Shown: positions 57,069-64,000 of the stretch, one piece after another
Layout of the letters: each line of letters opens with the position of its first letter
Position numbering within the stretch: position 1 is the first letter of the stretch
Assembly (NCBI RefSeq): GCF_008085905.1
Contig: NZ_VSFF01000003.1
Span: 248,001-312,000 of the forward strand
Source: Actinomadura syzygii
GTDB lineage: Bacteria > Actinomycetota > Actinomycetes > Streptosporangiales > Streptosporangiaceae
Length of the DNA: 64,000 nt
Direction: 5' to 3'
Notes under the pieces: generated by a model
The model's database searches: none
Told to the model about the DNA's origin: nothing
The model's input: the letters and a program-made list of their open reading frames with translations, nothing else
Position numbers and translations under genes: made by a program

Positions 57069-57877
57069 ACCACCACCACGACAACACCGCCCTCAACCCG
57101 ACCACCGGCGGCCCGGAAAGCGAACTGACGGGCGAGCTGGCCGGTGAGCTGGCGGGGCTCGCCGTCGAGCCGCCGCCGTCGCTGCTGGACCGGGTCGCCG
57201 CGCGGCGCGTCCACGTCCCCGGGCCCCTGGAGAGCGTGCAGGTCGCGTTCACCGACCAGGGCGTGGCGTTCCTGCGCGCCGGGATGGACGACGCCGAGTT
57301 CGCCGCCGAGTTCCGCGCCCGGTTCGCGCGTCCGCTGCTGCCCGCCGCGCGTCCGCCCGCCGGGCTGGTGCCCGCGCTGCGCACCGGGCGGCTCGGCGGG
57401 CTGCGGCTGGACCTGCGGGGCCTCAGCGGCTTCGAGGCCGACGTGCTGCGCGCCGCCGCGGCGATCCCGCGCGGGCAGACCCGCCCGTACGCGTGGGTGG
57501 CGCGGCAGGCCGGGCGGCCGAAGGCGGTGCGGGCGGTGGGGTCGGCGCTGGGCCGTAACCCGGTGCCGCTGCTGATCCCCTGCCACCGCGTGACCCGCTC
57601 GGACGGGACGCTCGGCGAGTACGTGTTCGGCGCCGCCGCCAAGGAGCGGCTGCTGCGCGCCGAGGACGTCGACGTCGACGCGGCCGCCGACCTGGCCCGC
57701 CGCGGCGTCCGTCTCGTCGGGAGCGACACCACCGGGATCGTGTGCTACCCGACCTGCGGCGACGCGCGCCGGATCACGGCCGCGCACCGGCGCGGGTTCG
57801 GTGACCTGGCCGCCGCCCGCGCCGCCGGGTACCGGCCGTGCGAGCGGTGCCGTCCCGGCGACCCGCACCCAGCCTGA
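57065..57877 (+). CDS. MGMT alkyltransferase with C-terminal Ada phosphotriester domain
   Basis: The 270-residue protein has an N-terminal helical region (1-50), an MGMT domain (about 60-200) with the active-site motif IPCHRV (Cys173) and GEYVFGAAAKERLL, and then an Ada-type zinc domain (about 215-265) with Cys227, Cys231, Cys259 and Cys262 in the Ada spacing (CxxxC ... CxxC); Cys227 would accept methyl groups from phosphotriesters. In E. coli Ada the zinc domain is N-terminal and an AraC-type HTH lies between; here the order is reversed and the HTH is absent. It is coupled to the ECF sigma gene upstream. Confidence 0.85.
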   Translation: MNHHHDNTALNPTTGGPESELTGELAGELAGLAVEPPPSLLDRVAARRVHVPGPLESVQVAFTDQGVAFLRAGMDDAEFAAEFRARFARPLLPAARPPAGLVPALRTGRLGGLRLDLRGLSGFEADVLRAAAAIPRGQTRPYAWVARQAGRPKAVRAVGSALGRNPVPLLIPCHRVTRSDGTLGEYVFGAAAKERLLRAEDVDVDAAADLARRGVRLVGSDTTGIVCYPTCGDARRITAAHRRGFGDLAAARAAGYRPCERCRPGDPHPA

Positions 57878-58053
57878 CCCGCGGCCTGACCCGCCCGCCG
57901 CCCCGCCTGTCTCCTGCACCGTCTCCGCCCGTCCACTCCCCGTTCTCGGCCGGGCGCGGGGGCGGGGCATAGATCGGCGCGGGGCGGGAATGGGCCCGGT
58001 CCCGTCCACCTGCGGGGACGGTCCGCGGGGGCGGCATAGGAGGGAGGCCGCCA

Positions 58054-59136
58054 ATGCGCGTCGTCGTGACCGGCGCGACCGGCAACATCGGGACCCGCAC
58101 GGTCCGGGCGCTCGCCGCGGACCCGGCCGTCACCGCGATCACCGGCCTCGCCCGCCGCCGCCCCGACCCCGACGCGGGGCCGGACGTGGGCTTGGGCGCG
58201 GACGAGGCGCGCAAGGTCGAGTGGGCCGAGGCCGACGTCACCGACAGCGACCTGGTCCCGCTGATGCGCGGCGCGGACGCCGTGGTTCACCTGGCGTGGC
58301 TGTTCCAGCCGACGCACCGTCCCGCCGTGACGTGGGACGCCAACGTCCTCGGCAGCTCCCGGGTGTTCGACGCGGCCGCCGAGGCGCGTGTCCCGGCGGT
58401 GGTGTACTCGTCGTCGGTCGGGGCGTACTCCCCCGGCCCCAAGGACCGGGCGGTCGACGAGTCGTGGCCGACGCACGGCTGGCCGGGCGCCGCCTACAGC
58501 CGGGAGAAGGCCTACGTCGAGCGTCTCCTGGACGTGTTCGAGGCCGCGAACCCCGACTGCCGCGTCGTGCGGATCCGGCCGGGGTTCGTGTTCGAGCGGC
58601 AGACCGCGGCCGAGCAGCGGCGGCTGTTCGCCGGTCCGCTGCTGCCGGGTCGTCTGGTCCGGCCGGGGCGGGTGCCGGTCGTCCCGGACATGCCGGGGCT
58701 GACGCTGCAGGCGCTGCACTCGGCGGACGCCGGGGAGGCGTTCCGGCTCGCCGCCACCGGCGACGCGCGCGGCGCGTTCAACGTCGCCGCCGACCCCGTC
58801 CTGGACGCGGCGGCCCTCGCCGACATCCTCGGCGCGCGGACGGTGCGGGTGCCGGTGCGGGGCGTGCGGGCCGCGGTCGCCGCCGCGTGGGCGCTGCACC
58901 TGGTGCCCGCCTCGCCGGGCCTGCTCGACCTGGCCCTGCGGGTCCCGGTCATGGACACCCCGCGGGCCCGGGGCGAGCTCGGCTGGACGCCCCGCCACTC
59001 CGCCCGCGCGGCGATCGAGGAGTTCCTGGAGGGCCTGCGCACCGGCGCCGGGCGCGGCACCCCGCCCCTGTCCCCCGGCGCGGGCGGTCCGATGCGGGCC
59101 CGCGAGTTCGCCACCGGCATCGGCCGCAAACCCTGA
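58054..59136 (+). CDS. NAD-dependent epimerase/dehydratase (extended SDR)
   Basis: The 360-residue protein is an extended short-chain dehydrogenase: VVTGATGNIGTRTVRALAAD contains the GxxGxxG coenzyme motif, VVHLAWLFQPTHRP and VVYSSSVGAYSPGPK follow, and AYSREKAYVERLLDVF holds the YxxxK catalytic pair. A C-terminal part (about 250-340) binds substrate. The substrate, probably a nucleotide sugar or aldehyde, is unknown. It follows a GGAGGGAGG site. The next gene, at 59229, is on the same strand. Confidence 0.9.
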   Translation: MRVVVTGATGNIGTRTVRALAADPAVTAITGLARRRPDPDAGPDVGLGADEARKVEWAEADVTDSDLVPLMRGADAVVHLAWLFQPTHRPAVTWDANVLGSSRVFDAAAEARVPAVVYSSSVGAYSPGPKDRAVDESWPTHGWPGAAYSREKAYVERLLDVFEAANPDCRVVRIRPGFVFERQTAAEQRRLFAGPLLPGRLVRPGRVPVVPDMPGLTLQALHSADAGEAFRLAATGDARGAFNVAADPVLDAAALADILGARTVRVPVRGVRAAVAAAWALHLVPASPGLLDLALRVPVMDTPRARGELGWTPRHSARAAIEEFLEGLRTGAGRGTPPLSPGAGGPMRAREFATGIGRKP

Positions 59137-59228
59137 CCTCGCCCCCTGTCCCAGCAGCCGCCAATCGTCCCGAGTGGGACCCGTTCCCAGCCGTACCGCC
59201 GAAACCCGCGAAATCCGGAGGGCAGTCC

Positions 59229-59480
59229 ATGCCGACGATCACTTCCGAGCACCTGCACGCCCTGCTGGCCTCCACCGACCGCGACGCCGCGCTCGTCGTC
59301 GTCGGCGGGCGCGCCCGGGTGGTGCCCCGCGACCCGTCCCGCGGCGACGGGCCCGAGGACGCGCTCGTCCTCACCACCCGCGACGCCGTGATCGCCGAGC
59401 TGGACACCGGGGCCAACGACGAGCAGATCGAAAGCCTCGCCCAGCGCCTCGACGTCGCCCTGGACAGCCTCGGCGGCTGA
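59229..59480 (+). CDS. Small conserved actinobacterial-type hypothetical protein
   Basis: The 83-residue protein reads ITSEHLHALLASTDRDAALV at the start, then VVVGGRARVVPRDPSRGDGP and IESLAQRLDVALDSLGG. The ATG follows an AAATCCGGAGGGC site. No function is known to me; the sequence has the composition of a small soluble, acidic protein. It is convergent with the TetR gene. Confidence 0.55.
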   Translation: MPTITSEHLHALLASTDRDAALVVVGGRARVVPRDPSRGDGPEDALVLTTRDAVIAELDTGANDEQIESLAQRLDVALDSLGG

Positions 59481-59510
59481 CCCCACGGGCAGGTCGGCTC
59501 GCAGGGCGTG

Positions 59511-60089
59511 TCAGCGGGGGCCTGGCGGCTTAGGGGCGAGCGCGCCCGACAGGAACAGCGACGTCACCGACGCGCTCGCCTCCTCCACTTCGAGGCGCCG
59601 TCCGACCACCCGTGACACCACGCCCTCCAGCAGACTGAAGTACAGCTCGGCGAGGGTGTGGAGGGGGATGTCGGCGCGGAACGCGCCCGACCGGGCGCCG
59701 CGCTCGAACACCGCGTGCAGCGGCGCCGCGAGCCGCCGCTCGACCCGCCGCGCCTCCGCCGGTGTCCGGCCGAACAGCCCGGCCGTCCGGTAGCGGGCGG
59801 CCACGGCGATGGTCGCGCCGGTCATCCGGGCGACGGCGTCCGCGATCGGGACGGTGTCCAGCCGCGCGTCGGCGAGCCGTCCGGACAGGTCGGCCAGCGC
59901 CGCCTCGGACAGGGCGCACAGCAGCGCGTCCCGGGTCGGGAAGTAGCGGTCCAGGGTGTCGCGGGGCACTCCGGCGGCGTGGGCGACGTCGGTCATGCTC
60001 GCCGGGCCGTCCCGCTCGGCCAGCACCGCCGCCGCGGCGTCGAGGATCCCCGCCCGGACCTGGTCGCGGAGGATGAAACTGCTGGTCAT
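59511..60089 (-). CDS. TetR-family transcriptional regulator
   Basis: The 192-residue protein has an N-terminal TetR HTH: AGILDAAAAVLAERDGPASM, then DVAHAAGVPRDTLDRYFPTR, and a C-terminal ligand-binding domain. It is divergent from the decayed alpha/beta hydrolase at 60221, so it probably once regulated it; the target is now unclear. The ATG gives MTSSFILRDQVRAG. Confidence 0.88.
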   Translation of the reverse strand: MTSSFILRDQVRAGILDAAAAVLAERDGPASMTDVAHAAGVPRDTLDRYFPTRDALLCALSEAALADLSGRLADARLDTVPIADAVARMTGATIAVAARYRTAGLFGRTPAEARRVERRLAAPLHAVFERGARSGAFRADIPLHTLAELYFSLLEGVVSRVVGRRLEVEEASASVTSLFLSGALAPKPPGPR

Positions 60090-60220
60090 CGCCGGGTGAT
60101 GCTACACGACCCCCACCCCGTCCGACGTGCCGTTCGAGGGAAGGCGCGGCGTGTCGGACGCGACGGGTCGCGCGGGTGTTCCGCGGGCGCCGCGCGCCGG
60201 AACCTGGGAAGGACACCCTC

Positions 60221-60518
60221 ATGGACATCGTGAAATCCGCGGACGGCACCCGCATCGCCTACGACCGGCGCGGGCGCGGCGACACCCCGGATGGGCGACT
60301 CGGGCGGCGGCGGCGCCGTCCCCGAAGAGATGCTGCGCGAGGTCGCCGTCCCGGTGCTGGTCCTGGACGGCGGTGACAGCCCGGCGTGGATGCGCGACAT
60401 CGCCGCCCGCACCGCCGAGCTCCTGCCCGCCGGGACGCACCGTACCCTGCCCGGCCAGACCCACGACGTCGCACCGGACGCGCTCGCGCCCGTCCTGTCC
60501 GAATTCCTCACCACCTGA
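60221..60518 (+). pseudogene. Gutted alpha/beta hydrolase gene
   Basis: The gene starts with a good ATG after GGAAGGA and reads MDIVKSADGTRIAYDRRGRG, the normal N-terminus of an alpha/beta hydrolase. Near 60285 the frame breaks; a second frame (from MGDSGGGGAVPEEMLREVAV) continues the normal C-terminal end, LVLDGGDSPAWMRDIAARTA through HDVAPDALAPVLSEFL. About 150 residues, including the nucleophile Ser elbow, are missing. It cannot be active. It is divergent from the TetR gene. Confidence 0.72.
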
Positions 60519-60541
60519 CCCCCGACCCGGGCCGGGATCGG

Positions 60542-61177
60542 TCAGGTGACGGGGACCTCGATGTGGCCGGGCGCGCCGCGCCGCACCCGCGCGCGTCCGG
60601 CCGTGACCCGCGCCGCCCACGCCTCGAACTCGTCGAGGTCGGCCGCCGGGACCGCCACGTCCGCCTCCACGCCCGCGCCGTAGCGGACGTCGCCGGGCTG
60701 CGGGCCGCGGGCGTGCAGGTCGGTGAGGAACCGTCCCGCCAGGGCGTGGTCGACGGACACCGTGACCGTCACCACCGGGCGCAGTTCCACCACGCCGACA
60801 GCGTCTACCGCGTCGCCGACCGCCTGGGCGTAGGCGCGGGCCAGGCCGCCCGCGCCGAGCTTCACCCCGCCGAAGTACCGGGTGACGACCGCGGCCGTCC
60901 CGGTCAGGCCGCGGCGGACCAGCACCTCCAGCATCGGGACGCCCGCCGTCCCCGCGGGCTCCCCGTCGTCGCTGCTGCGAGTGATCTCGCCGTGCTCCCC
61001 GACGACGTAGGCGGTGCAGTTGTGGGTCGCGTCGCGGTGCGCGCGGCGGTGCCCGGCGATGAACGCCGCCGCGTCCGCCTCCTCCGCGACGCGGGCGAGC
61101 GTGCACACGAACCGGGACCTGCGGACCTCCAGTTCCCGCGTCCCGCCGTCCCGGATCATCCGCATCGCCGCCGCCAC
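60542..61177 (-). CDS. YigZ/IMPACT family protein
   Basis: The 211-residue protein matches YigZ: an N-terminal IMPACT domain with RSRFVCTLARVAEEADAAAF, AHRDATHNCTAYVVGEHGEI and the YFGGVKLGAGGLARAYAQAV motif, and a C-terminal DUF1949-like domain. Eukaryotic IMPACT regulates translation stress kinase GCN2; bacterial YigZ is of unknown role but broadly conserved. It is 15 bases upstream of the HAD-IIA gene end. Confidence 0.88.
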   Translation of the reverse strand: MAAAMRMIRDGGTRELEVRRSRFVCTLARVAEEADAAAFIAGHRRAHRDATHNCTAYVVGEHGEITRSSDDGEPAGTAGVPMLEVLVRRGLTGTAAVVTRYFGGVKLGAGGLARAYAQAVGDAVDAVGVVELRPVVTVTVSVDHALAGRFLTDLHARGPQPGDVRYGAGVEADVAVPAADLDEFEAWAARVTAGRARVRRGAPGHIEVPVT

Positions 61178-61192
61178 GGGCCCCGTCCCCGG

Positions 61193-61972
61193 TCAGACCA
61201 GGTCGTGCAGGTCCGCGATCGACGGGACGACCCGGTGCGGCCGGAACGGGAACCGGGGGATCTCCTCCTCGCGGGTCACGCCCGTCAGGACCAGGATCGT
61301 CTCCAGCCCGGCCTCGACGCCGGCGACGATGTCGGTGTCCATCCGGTCGCCGACCATCGCGGTCCGCTCGCTGTGCCCGCCGATCATGTTGAGCGCCGTC
61401 CGCATCATCAGCGGGTTCGGCTTCCCGACGAAGTACGGCTCCACCCCGGTCGCCCGGGTGATCATCGCGGCGACCGCGCCGCACGCCGGGAGGGATCCCT
61501 CGGGGGACGGGCCGATCGGGTCGGGGTTGGTCGCGACGAACCGGGCGCCGCCCTCGATCAGCCGGATCGCCCGCGTGATCTGGGAGAAGCTGTAGGTGCG
61601 GGTCTCGCCGAGCACCACGTAGTCGGGGTCGATGTCGGTCAGCACGAAGTCCGACTCGTGCAGCGCCGTCGTCAGCCCCGCCTCCCCGATCACGTAGGCG
61701 GATCCGGCGGGGCGCTGGTCGGCGAGGAACTTCGCGGTCGCCAGCGCCGACGTCCAGATCGACTCGGCCGGCACCCGCAAGCCCGCGGCCGCGAGCCGCG
61801 CCGACAGGTCCCGCCGCGTGTAGATCGAGTTGTTGGTCAAGACCAGGAACGGTTTGCCCGACGTCGACAGCCGCCGGACGAACTCCTGCGCCCCGGGGAC
61901 GGGACGGCCCTCGTGGACCAGGACCCCGTCCATGTCCGACAGCCAGTAGTCGATCGGCCCGCGCTCGCTCAT
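61193..61972 (-). CDS. HAD-IIA hydrolase (NagD-like)
   Basis: The 259-residue protein is a NagD/PGP-like HAD-IIA phosphatase: [20 protein letters not shown] at the start with motif [22 protein letters not shown] as motif II, a cap in the middle, and [20 protein letters not shown] as motif IV. It probably dephosphorylates nucleotides or sugar phosphates. The ATG at 61972 is the family start; the larger frame reading upstream through TerD DNA was rejected. Confidence 0.9.
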   Translation of the reverse strand: MSERGPIDYWLSDMDGVLVHEGRPVPGAQEFVRRLSTSGKPFLVLTNNSIYTRRDLSARLAAAGLRVPAESIWTSALATAKFLADQRPAGSAYVIGEAGLTTALHESDFVLTDIDPDYVVLGETRTYSFSQITRAIRLIEGGARFVATNPDPIGPSPEGSLPACGAVAAMITRATGVEPYFVGKPNPLMMRTALNMIGGHSERTAMVGDRMDTDIVAGVEAGLETILVLTGVTREEEIPRFPFRPHRVVPSIADLHDLV

Positions 61973-62034
61973 GCCCCCATTGTCGCAGGCGAAGATCGTC
62001 CCCCGGCCATCCCGGGCCGCCCCTTGGGCGAACG

Positions 62035-62082
62035 AGGGGCGTCCCGGAACCGGCCCTCGCGGGCCCGCTCCGAGACGCCCCT
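62035..62082 (-). terminator. Hairpin after TerD
   Basis: AGGGGCGTC (62035-62043) pairs with GACGCCCCT (62074-62082) around a 30-base GC-rich loop. It lies about 82 bases after the TerD stop on the minus strand and may end its transcript. Confidence 0.4.
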
Positions 62083-62163
62083 TCCGCGCCGTGCAGCCGG
62101 CGCTCAACGCAGCGCGCTCCCCCCGCACGCTCGAGCCCCCCGGCTCAGACGTCGGGAGCTGGG

Positions 62164-62739
62164 TCAGACGTTCACCCCGAAGTCGGACGCGATGCCCGAC
62201 AGGCCCGAGGCGTACCCCTGGCCGACCGCGCGGAACTTCCACTCCGCGCCGCTGCGGTACAGCTCGCCGAACACCATCGCGGTCTCGGTCGAGGCGTCCT
62301 CCGACAGGTCGTAGCGCGCGATCTCGCTGTTGTCGGCCTGGTTCACCACCCGGATGAACGCGTTGCGGACCTGGCCGAAGTTCTGCTGCCGGCCGTCGGC
62401 GTCGTAGATCGACACCGGGAACACGATCTTGGTGATCTCGGCGGGGACGCCGGCGAGGTTCACCTTGATCTGCTCGTCGTCGCCCTCGCCCTCGCCGGTG
62501 AGGTTGTCGCCGGTGTGCTCGACCGACCCGTCGGGGCTCTTGAGGTTGTTGAAGAACACGAAGTGCTGGTCCGACAGGACCTTGTTCTCGGCCGAGCACA
62601 GCAGCGCGCTGGCGTCGAGGTCGAAGTCGGTCCCGGTCGTGGTCCGGACGTCCCAGCCGAGGCCGACCACGACGGCGGTCAGTCCCGGAGCCTCCTTGGT
62701 CAGCGAGACGTTGCCGCCCTTGCTCAGACTGACTCCCAC
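62164..62739 (-). CDS. TerD-family protein
   Basis: The 191-residue protein is a TerD domain protein: [20 protein letters not shown], the [20 protein letters not shown] metal-site segment, [20 protein letters not shown], and [19 protein letters not shown]. TerD proteins bind Ca2+ and are linked to tellurite, stress and morphology phenotypes. It is a solitary copy here; no terA, terB, terC or terZ is next to it. The ATG at 62739 gives the standard N-terminus. Confidence 0.93.
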   Translation of the reverse strand: MGVSLSKGGNVSLTKEAPGLTAVVVGLGWDVRTTTGTDFDLDASALLCSAENKVLSDQHFVFFNNLKSPDGSVEHTGDNLTGEGEGDDEQIKVNLAGVPAEITKIVFPVSIYDADGRQQNFGQVRNAFIRVVNQADNSEIARYDLSEDASTETAMVFGELYRSGAEWKFRAVGQGYASGLSGIASDFGVNV

Positions 62740-62872
62740 TGTGTCTACCTCCGTATCGGCCCGTGCGGGTCCCGTGTGCCCGCAACGTGTTCGTCTGTCT
62801 TACGAGAACGGTAGCCATCTCCCGCCGGTTCCCCCGCGTCCTTGGCAAAGTCGCGGCGTGGCGTGCGGATAC

Positions 62873-62910
62873 GCCCGTCGGCGGGCCCTGCGACGGACCC
62901 GCCGACGGGC
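62873..62910 (-). terminator. Strong terminator hairpin after the acyl-CoA oxidase-like gene
   Basis: GCCCGTCGGCGGG (62873-62885) pairs perfectly with CCCGCCGACGGGC (62898-62910), a 13-bp stem with a 12-base loop, 35 bases beyond the stop of the minus-strand gene at 62945. Confidence 0.6.
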
Positions 62911-62944
62911 CCCGGGAACGGAGAGGAGGGACGGGCGGGCCGGG

Positions 62945-64000
62945 TCAGGGGGCGGTGAGGAACGCGGATGGGGCGGTGACCGCCGCGGGCAGCTCGAACG
63001 CGGCGGCCAGTTCCCCGGCGTGCGGGGCCAGTTCGTCGCAGACCCGCCGCCGCGCCGCCCACAGCCGGTCCAGGACGCCGGGCGGCGCGGCGCCCTCGTT
63101 GAGGAGGTCGGCGGCGCGGCGCTCCAGCAGGTTCAGCGCGTGCAGGCCCAGCACCCGCCGCAGCAGCGGCCGCGCGTCCGGGGCCGCCGCCGCGGGCGCG
63201 GCGGCGAGGATCTCCAGGACCAGCCGGTCCGCGCACGCCCCGGCCGTCCGCGCCGCGAGGACGAGGTTGCCGTTCCACGCGGTGAACGCGTCGGCGCCGG
63301 AGCGGCGGGCCGCCGCGACCCGGTCGGCGAGCCGGTCGCGCATCCGCCGCTCGGCCTCCCCCGCCAGCGCAAGCCACGTCTCCGGCGCGTCCAGGTCGGC
63401 GTCGGGGGCGACGTCGCGGGCCTCGGGCGGGACGTAGCGGTCCAGGTCGGCCATCGCCCGCGCCGTGTCGTAGAGGATCAGTTCGTTGTCGCCGCCCGCG
63501 TTGGTGTAGGCGTGGGTCAGGCCCCGGTAGGAGTTGAGGCGCTCCACGGCCGCGAAGCCCGGCGCGCCGCTGTGCACCCGGCACGCCGACACCGTCTCCT
63601 GCGCCTGCGTGGTCGCCGCCGCCTTCAGCAGCGCCAGGTCCCGGTCGACCGCCGACCACGGCGCCCACGCCGTCTCCGGCCCGCCCGCGCCGCTTGCGGG
63701 GGTGGGGCGGGGCGCGGTGGCGTGCGCGGCGACGGCGGTCAGCGCGTACCCGGCGGCCAGCGCGCCGAGCACCGCCTCGCGCTGGTTGTTGTAGTCGGTC
63801 AGCGGGCGGCGCGGGGCGAGCCGCCCGAGGGTGGTCCGGCCCGCCGAGTGCGCCAGCAGCGTCCCGGCCGCCGCGCGCGTGACCGCCGCCGACGCCGACA
63901 CCACGGCCCGCCACACCCGCGGCGCGATGCCCATCGAGCGGGTCAGCCGCGCCGCCGCCGTGCCCTCGGGGTCGTGGAACTCCCCGGCGGCGTCGATGGC
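62945..64000 (-). CDS. Acyl-CoA oxidase/dehydrogenase-like protein (partial)
   Basis: The frame is open to the right edge of the window and reads AIDAAGEFHDPEGTAAARLT, then RSMGIAPRVWRAVVSASAAV. It resembles the middle and C-terminal helical part of acyl-CoA oxidase/dehydrogenase proteins (landmark LTDYNNQREAVLGALAAGYA, TTQAQETVSACRVHSG, GLTHAYTNAGGDNELILYDT). The N-terminal FAD-binding part and the start lie outside the window, so catalytic residues cannot be judged. It ends at a TGA at 62945, before a strong hairpin. Confidence 0.7.
   Translation of the reverse strand, partial: AIDAAGEFHDPEGTAAARLTRSMGIAPRVWRAVVSASAAVTRAAAGTLLAHSAGRTTLGRLAPRRPLTDYNNQREAVLGALAAGYALTAVAAHATAPRPTPASGAGGPETAWAPWSAVDRDLALLKAAATTQAQETVSACRVHSGAPGFAAVERLNSYRGLTHAYTNAGGDNELILYDTARAMADLDRYVPPEARDVAPDADLDAPETWLALAGEAERRMRDRLADRVAAARRSGADAFTAWNGNLVLAARTAGACADRLVLEILAAAPAAAAPDARPLLRRVLGLHALNLLERRAADLLNEGAAPPGVLDRLWAARRRVCDELAPHAGELAAAFELPAAVTAPSAFLTAP

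Noticed and set aside
62164..62739. Tellurite-resistance operon
   Set aside because: Only a single TerD gene is present; no terA/B/C/Z in the window.
1..64000. CRISPR arrays, rRNA or tRNA genes, insertion sequences with transposase
   Set aside because: No regularly spaced repeats, tRNA cloverleaf or rRNA segments, or transposase motifs were found by reading both strands.

Overview
The window is chromosomal DNA of a high-GC actinomycete. GC content is very high, GTG starts are common, and neighbouring genes are often coupled by ATGA or GTGA overlaps. The families present fit this: CU044_5270, DUF1707, ECF41- and ECF56-type sigma factors, Holin-X, actinomycete-type gas vesicle genes and Mrp-like antiporter genes. 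The set suggests a Streptosporangiales relative such as Actinomadura, but that placement is inference. I saw no rRNA, tRNA, CRISPR array or prophage structure.

Layout. 0-10.4 kb: a SigJ/ECF41 sigma factor, small enzymes, an AI-2E-type permease, a secreted GH3 glycosidase, a hydrolase divergent from a WYL regulator, and a minus-strand envelope operon (Holin-X, DUF3618, YihY, GNAT). 10.4-12.3 kb: a two-gene nucleic-acid repair pair, an HD-Pnk-like end-healing enzyme coupled to an RNA ligase. 12.4-18.4 kb: an MFS exporter, a decayed YCII/ECF56 sigma locus, an HxlR regulator divergent from an MBL-fold and quinone-reductase operon, and an ECF sigma coupled to a CU044_5270 membrane protein. 18.5-22.6 kb: an island-like stretch with orphan fragments, a Cys4/coiled-coil protein divergent from a tyrosine recombinase, and a truncated GNAT gene. 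22.6-31.5 kb: an intact YCII/ECF56 pair, DUF899, an MFS/MarR pair, and several regulator/enzyme pairs.

31.5-46 kb holds three large membrane or compartment systems: a seven-gene Mrp-like cation/proton antiporter operon (E-F-G-DUF4040-B-C-D, minus strand), an eight-gene gas vesicle cluster (A-F-G-O-J-L-S-K, plus strand) behind a SigB-type stress promoter, and a cydABDC cytochrome bd operon (minus strand). 46-52.7 kb contains single genes, including a second tyrosine recombinase, DUF72, a HAD phosphatase, DUF1707, DedA and PAP2. 52.8-57.9 kb is signalling and repair: a NarL-type two-component pair whose kinase has an unusual C-terminal exported module, an orphan response regulator, and an ECF sigma factor coupled to an alkyltransferase in which the Ada methyl-phosphotriester domain sits after the MGMT domain. 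58-64 kb has an SDR, a TetR regulator divergent from a gutted alpha/beta hydrolase, YigZ, a NagD-like phosphatase, TerD and a partial acyl-CoA oxidase/dehydrogenase-like gene cut by the window end.

Themes: stress and envelope adaptation (gas vesicles, bd oxidase, Mrp, Holin-X/YihY, TerD, hemerythrin), several ECF sigma circuits, two repair modules (RNA/DNA end repair and alkylation repair), and three visible cases of gene decay by internal deletion or truncation.
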